From: Gp6-AA40 sp035571515
GTDB lineage: Bacteria; Acidobacteriota; Vicinamibacteria; Vicinamibacterales; UBA2999
NCBI GenBank assembly: GCA_035571515.1
Contig: DATNCQ010000067.1
Location: 75,591 to 139,590, forward strand
Length of the DNA: 64,000 nt
Reading direction: 5' to 3'
Shown here: in pieces, positions 61,601 to 64,000 of the stretch
Layout: every line of letters begins with the position of its first letter
How positions within the stretch are numbered: position 1 is the first letter of the stretch
Program-made: the position numbers and the translations under genes
Notes under the pieces: generated by a model
What the model was told of the DNA's origin: nothing
The model's input: only the letters and a program-made list of their open reading frames with translations
The model's database searches: none

Positions 61601-61675
61601 CAGCGACGCGATCATCACCGTGCACACGGCGATAACCACTTGACATACGCGCACCATGGACACCCGGTTGCGCAT
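58631..61675 (-). CDS. TonB-dependent receptor with carboxypeptidase-regulatory-like domain
   Basis: 1014 residues. Signal segment (VCQVVIAVCTVMIASLAYAQ), regulatory-like domain (ATSTFNGRVVDNSDAVLPGVTVTVTN...YFLPGLEPGTYQVKTELAGF, about 30-115), plug with VDGADNRDNHYSGPLM, Gln/His run EQQQQHQG near 330, barrel ending YPRQVQLGARFLF. Close paralogue of 39497-42520. ATG 61675 has AGGAGG 5 bases upstream and a good promoter lies further up. A broken receptor end lies just downstream (58291-58434), so this locus once held two or more tandem receptors. Confidence 0.91.
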   Translation of the reverse strand: MRNRVSMVRVCQVVIAVCTVMIASLAYAQATSTFNGRVVDNSDAVLPGVTVTVTNNATGVVRTSVTNAEGQYFLPGLEPGTYQVKTELAGFAESLRDNVRLGINATITIDFKLALAGLNETLTVTGEAPLIEATQSKVANTIQTTELQNLPMITRTISGMLELLPGAAPVAALHRTKETVGSVSYGGSSGGNVEPTVDGADNRDNHYSGPLMSFTTESLETFQLASNQFSAADGRSSGAAISLVTKSGTNQLHGTVFGYERDRKLTSKDYFTQQGKGPKSPFSRQQYGGSFGGPIVKNKMFFFGAGEQQQQHQGIFIPQDLFNQLDALVPFLAAGKLPAGSINPQHPSTLNLPGTLRMFTGKVNAQLNNKQSMMVRYAGQHEVRDAVTWPASNNNDNGQPDNMNIDAFSAVAQHSYVLGNSGLNQITGQVNQMVYLADVVDAVTGKHYTRDFPNVDVLGPRLAFPSVTTGAGGDAGTQSTRRVYQLRDDVSLLSGNHAMKMGANFNYLWHLGILNGNEHYATLTFFDDPLTIINNSNGRYPQGFQTPGILRTWQQANGGAVNGQGYWADTITNAQQFGTWFQDDWRLNPKLTLNLGVRYDIDLNLMDEHEFALNATRQALEKIGDPNGGYPKTPKKNVSPRVGFAYDLSGDGRRVLRGGGGVYFDQYNTAASAGDITSQNKRPLNALATLNNSVIGVGELPTFRLMIDPLPPAPTQGDRLPLNSQGQWISPDIVEPRTYQAHVGYAHTLATNTTLSVDYTLSLGRHELRPLNINPLVNGQRLLAPRLVAAGIPANQFSSVMILSSINKSKYDALTLLFQRRMPRATLQAHYTFANAYAYGGSTGNRSGSNQPMVYNEPFGPGEWGPTGADERHRMVATGVFEVGYGVQLSPVIQLASARPYNLLAGTDLNRDGNSGNNGGDRFVDATGQQVSLNSARGDNTFVFDMRSTKFFNLGGGGDRKIGAFVEFFNLFNTANFGAQYQGNGRSATFRQPNGYIPGIGYPRQVQLGARFLF

Positions 61676-61720
61676 TCCCGCCTCCTGATTGAGATCCCGG
61701 AACCGATTGAGAGTGCAGGG

Positions 61721-61749
61721 TTTGTACTACGCGTCCGCAGGGGTGTCAA
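61721..61749 (-). promoter_or_regulatory. Sigma-70-type promoter for the TonB receptor gene
   Basis: On the minus strand TTGACA (61749-61744), a 17-bp spacer and TACAAA (61726-61721). A transcript from about 61714 would have a leader of about 38 nt before ATG 61675. Confidence 0.5.
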
Positions 61750-61795
61750 TAACTGTGAAACGGTATAAAGGATAAAGTAGCCGAGCCCGCGTGCC

Positions 61796-64000
61796 ATGCC
61801 GAAATCGAGATTTCTGCCCGCCCTGCTGCTGCTGTTCGTCGGAAGCGGCTGTGCGGCGCTGATTTACGAGATCGTCTGGTTTCAGCTCCTCCAATTGGTC
61901 ATTGGGGCGACCGCCGTCTCGCTCGGGGTGTTGCTCGCCACCTTCATGGGCGGCATGTGCGCCGGCAGCCTGCTGCTGGCACGCTTCGTGGCGCAGAACC
62001 GCCACCCTCTCCGCATCTATGCGCAGCTCGAGGCGGGCATCGGGATTTTCGGCCTGCTGATCCTCTTCGCGGTGCCTTTGCTCGGCAGGAGCGCCATCGT
62101 GCTGCTGCTGCCGCCGACGTTGATGATGGGCGCGACGCTGCCGGCGGTCGCGCGATGGGTCGAGAGCACGCCGGCCGGCGTCTCGTGGCTCGGGTTCTTC
62201 TACGGCGGCAACATCGCGGGGGCGGTGGCCGGCTCGCTGCTCGCCGGGTTCTATCTCCTGCGCCTCTACGACATGGCGACCGCGACCTACGCCGCCGTGG
62301 CGCTCAACGCCGGGATGGCGGCCCTCGCCTGGCTGCTCGCCACCCGCGCGCCCGCGCGACTCGGTGAGGACAAGCCTCCAGCGGCACGCGCCGCCAAGGC
62401 TCGCCCCACAGGTGAGCGGGTGACAGACACCCGTAGCGCGACGCTGCAGGGTTCGCGCACGCCGGTCTACGTGGCCATCGCGCTGTCGGGGCTGGCCGCA
62501 CTGGGCGCGGAAGTGATCTGGACGCGCGTCCTCTCGCTGCTCTTCGGCGGCACGGTCTACACCTTTTCGATCATCGCCGCGGTGTTTCTCCTCGGCCTCG
62601 GCATCGGCAGCGCCGCCGGCGCGTGGCTGGCGCGCGACGCGCAGCGGCCCGGCGTGCTGCTCGCCCTCTGCCAGGCCGGCGTCGCGGTGGCGGTCGCGTG
62701 GGGCGCGGCGCTGATTGCGCGCGCGTACCCGTATTGGCCGATCGACCCCTCGCTCGCGGGGGGCCCCTGGTTCAACTTCCAGATCGATCTGCTCCGCGCG
62801 TGCCTCGCCGTCGTCCCCGCGGCCTGTTTCTGGGGCGCGAGCTTTCCGCTCGCGCTCGCCGCGGCGGGACCGCGCGCCGAGGATCCGGCGCGCCTGGTCG
62901 GCGCGGTCTATGCCGCGAACACGATTGGGGCCGTGGCCGGCGCGGTGATCTTCAGCCTGCTGATCGTCCCGTCGTTCGGCACGCAGGACGCGCAGCGGTT
63001 CCTGATCGTGGCCGCGCTCGCCGCGTCCCTCGTGATGCTCGTGTGGGGGGCGCCCGCCGACGCGAAGGTGCCGTCCGGCCGCCGCGCCGCGATCGCGCTG
63101 GCGTCGGTCGGGCTCGCCGTGGCCGCCGCCGCCAGCGTCGCGCCCATCCCGCCCGAGGTGATCGCGTACGGGCGGCAGATCGCGACCTTCAAGGGCGCGA
63201 GCTTCCTCTACGAAGGCGAAGGACTGAACTCGTCGATTGCGGTCTCCGAGTCCGAGGGCGGCGTACGCAACTTCCACGTCAGCGGCAAGGTCGAGGCGTC
63301 GACCGAAGTGCACGACATGCGGCTGCAGCGGCTGCTCGGCCACATGTCGGCGCTGATGCACCCCGACCCGAAGTCCGTGCTCGTCGTCGGCTTCGGCGCC
63401 GGCGTCACCGCGGGCTCGTTCGTGCTGCATCCGGGCGTGAAGCGGATCGTCATCTGCGAGATCGAGCCGCTCATCCCGCGCATGGTCGCGCCGTACTTCA
63501 GCAAGGAGAACTACGACGTCGCCAACGACCCGCGCGTGCAGATCGTCTATGACGACGCGCGGCACTACATCCTGACGACGAACGAGAAGTTCGACGTCAT
63601 CACGTCGGACCCGATTCACCCGTGGGTGAAGGGAGCGGCGTCGCTCTACACGCAGGAATACTTCGAGCTTGCGAAGGCGCACCTGAACCCCGGCGGCGTC
63701 GTCACGCAGTGGGTGCCCCTCTACCAGAGCTCCGAGGACGTGATCAAGAGCGAGGTGGCGACCTTCTTCGACGTCTTCCCGTTCGGCACGATCTGGAGCA
63801 ACCAGTACGCGAACGGCGGCGGCTACGACGTCGTCATGCTCGCCAAGCCCGAAGCGCTGCGCCTGGATCCCGCGGCGCTCGACGCCCGGTTGAACCGCGC
63901 CGATCACGCGCAAATCAAGGCCGACCTCACCCAGGTCGAACTGCCGGGTGTGGACGGCCTGATGGCGACCTACGCCGGCCAGGCGCGCGATCTCCGTCCG
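61796..64000 (+). CDS. Fused membrane/spermidine-synthase-like protein (cut by right edge)
   Basis: 735 codons are open from ATG 61796 to the window end without a stop. Residues 1 to about 450 contain membrane helices of the fused MFS/spermidine-synthase type (LLLLFVGSGCAALIYEIVWFQLLQ; ALSGLAALGAEVIWTRVLS), with the GAxYAANTIGAVAGA segment. A SpeE-like SAM domain follows: LNSSIAVSESEGGVRNFHVSGKVEAST, VLVVGFGAGVTAGSF, CEIEPLIP, YDDARHYILTTNEKFDVITSDPIHPW. Same build as 45350-48577, where TPR repeats come next; whether this one also has TPRs is unknown. The promoter region is shared with the divergent TonB gene. Confidence 0.85.
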   Translation, partial: MPKSRFLPALLLLFVGSGCAALIYEIVWFQLLQLVIGATAVSLGVLLATFMGGMCAGSLLLARFVAQNRHPLRIYAQLEAGIGIFGLLILFAVPLLGRSAIVLLLPPTLMMGATLPAVARWVESTPAGVSWLGFFYGGNIAGAVAGSLLAGFYLLRLYDMATATYAAVALNAGMAALAWLLATRAPARLGEDKPPAARAAKARPTGERVTDTRSATLQGSRTPVYVAIALSGLAALGAEVIWTRVLSLLFGGTVYTFSIIAAVFLLGLGIGSAAGAWLARDAQRPGVLLALCQAGVAVAVAWGAALIARAYPYWPIDPSLAGGPWFNFQIDLLRACLAVVPAACFWGASFPLALAAAGPRAEDPARLVGAVYAANTIGAVAGAVIFSLLIVPSFGTQDAQRFLIVAALAASLVMLVWGAPADAKVPSGRRAAIALASVGLAVAAAASVAPIPPEVIAYGRQIATFKGASFLYEGEGLNSSIAVSESEGGVRNFHVSGKVEASTEVHDMRLQRLLGHMSALMHPDPKSVLVVGFGAGVTAGSFVLHPGVKRIVICEIEPLIPRMVAPYFSKENYDVANDPRVQIVYDDARHYILTTNEKFDVITSDPIHPWVKGAASLYTQEYFELAKAHLNPGGVVTQWVPLYQSSEDVIKSEVATFFDVFPFGTIWSNQYANGGGYDVVMLAKPEALRLDPAALDARLNRADHAQIKADLTQVELPGVDGLMATYAGQARDLRP

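Overview
The window is GC-rich DNA dense in genes on both strands. Its gene content suggests an Acidobacteriota-type Gram-negative, possibly class Vicinamibacteria. The signs are four large TonB-dependent receptors with an N-terminal carboxypeptidase-regulatory-like domain, two DUF5916-type outer-membrane barrels, secreted proteins with a QPDISG/QPDIQG motif, a DUF6152-like protein, a DUF4159 protein and a PilT with an unusual N-terminus. This placement is an inference from gene content; the window has no rRNA or other marker gene. I found no tRNA, rRNA or CRISPR array.

Layout. 1-2.0 kb: minus-strand metal-uptake-like cluster (CxxCH protein, porin, ABC metal-binding protein cut by the left edge). 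2.1-4.8 kb: ArsA-type ATPase, its Cys-Cys-ended small partner and a Kir-type K+ channel. 5.2-9.4 kb: small winged-helix-like protein, hydratase/FAH enzyme, gluconolactonase-like and cupin secreted proteins, MFS transporter. 9.5-13.2 kb: four-helix-bundle protein bracketed by inverted repeats, DUF5916 barrel, dienelactone hydrolase. 13.5-15.7 kb: degenerate HtrA-like protein, short LuxR regulator and intact HtrA. 15.8-18.5 kb: cysteine-dioxygenase-like, enolase-superfamily and ketopantoate-reductase-like enzymes. 18.6-21.5 kb: three overlapping envelope genes (GT4, NodB deacetylase, flippase-like). 21.6-26.3 kb: M28 peptidase and small envelope proteins. 26.3-28.8 kb: TcuAB-like oxidation module. 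28.9-43.8 kb: TonB receptors, second MFS, GT39, beta-propeller, second DUF5916 protein. 43.8-51.1 kb: DinB, dihaem cytochrome c, fused membrane/spermidine-synthase/TPR protein, tartrate/malate dehydrogenase. 51.2-64 kb: TonB receptor, PilT with a duplicated N-domain, ClC channel without a standard start codon, a chimeric TonB pseudogene, another TonB receptor, and a second spermidine-synthase-like membrane protein cut by the right edge.

The strongest unexplained signal is a set of short repeat families. (i) Degenerate tandem repeats with a 7-bp period occur in several unit sequences (CCAAGCT, GGGATCC/G, TTGGTCG/TTGGTGG, GGCAGCT/AGTGGGC), often as inverted pairs. (ii) A palindromic family (called R1 here) is built on GGCGGGTCC...GGACCCGCC with CCTACGTAC. 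(iii) Arrays of roughly 9-bp period (CACGAAGAG/GGA) form foldbacks. These elements fill intergenic spaces, often supply the stop codon or last residues of genes, and in several places lie in frame inside genes (MFS at 32.7 kb, GT39 at 34.7 and 34.9 kb, TcuB at 28.2 kb, BON protein at 25.6 kb, spermidine-synthase-like protein at 46.65 kb).
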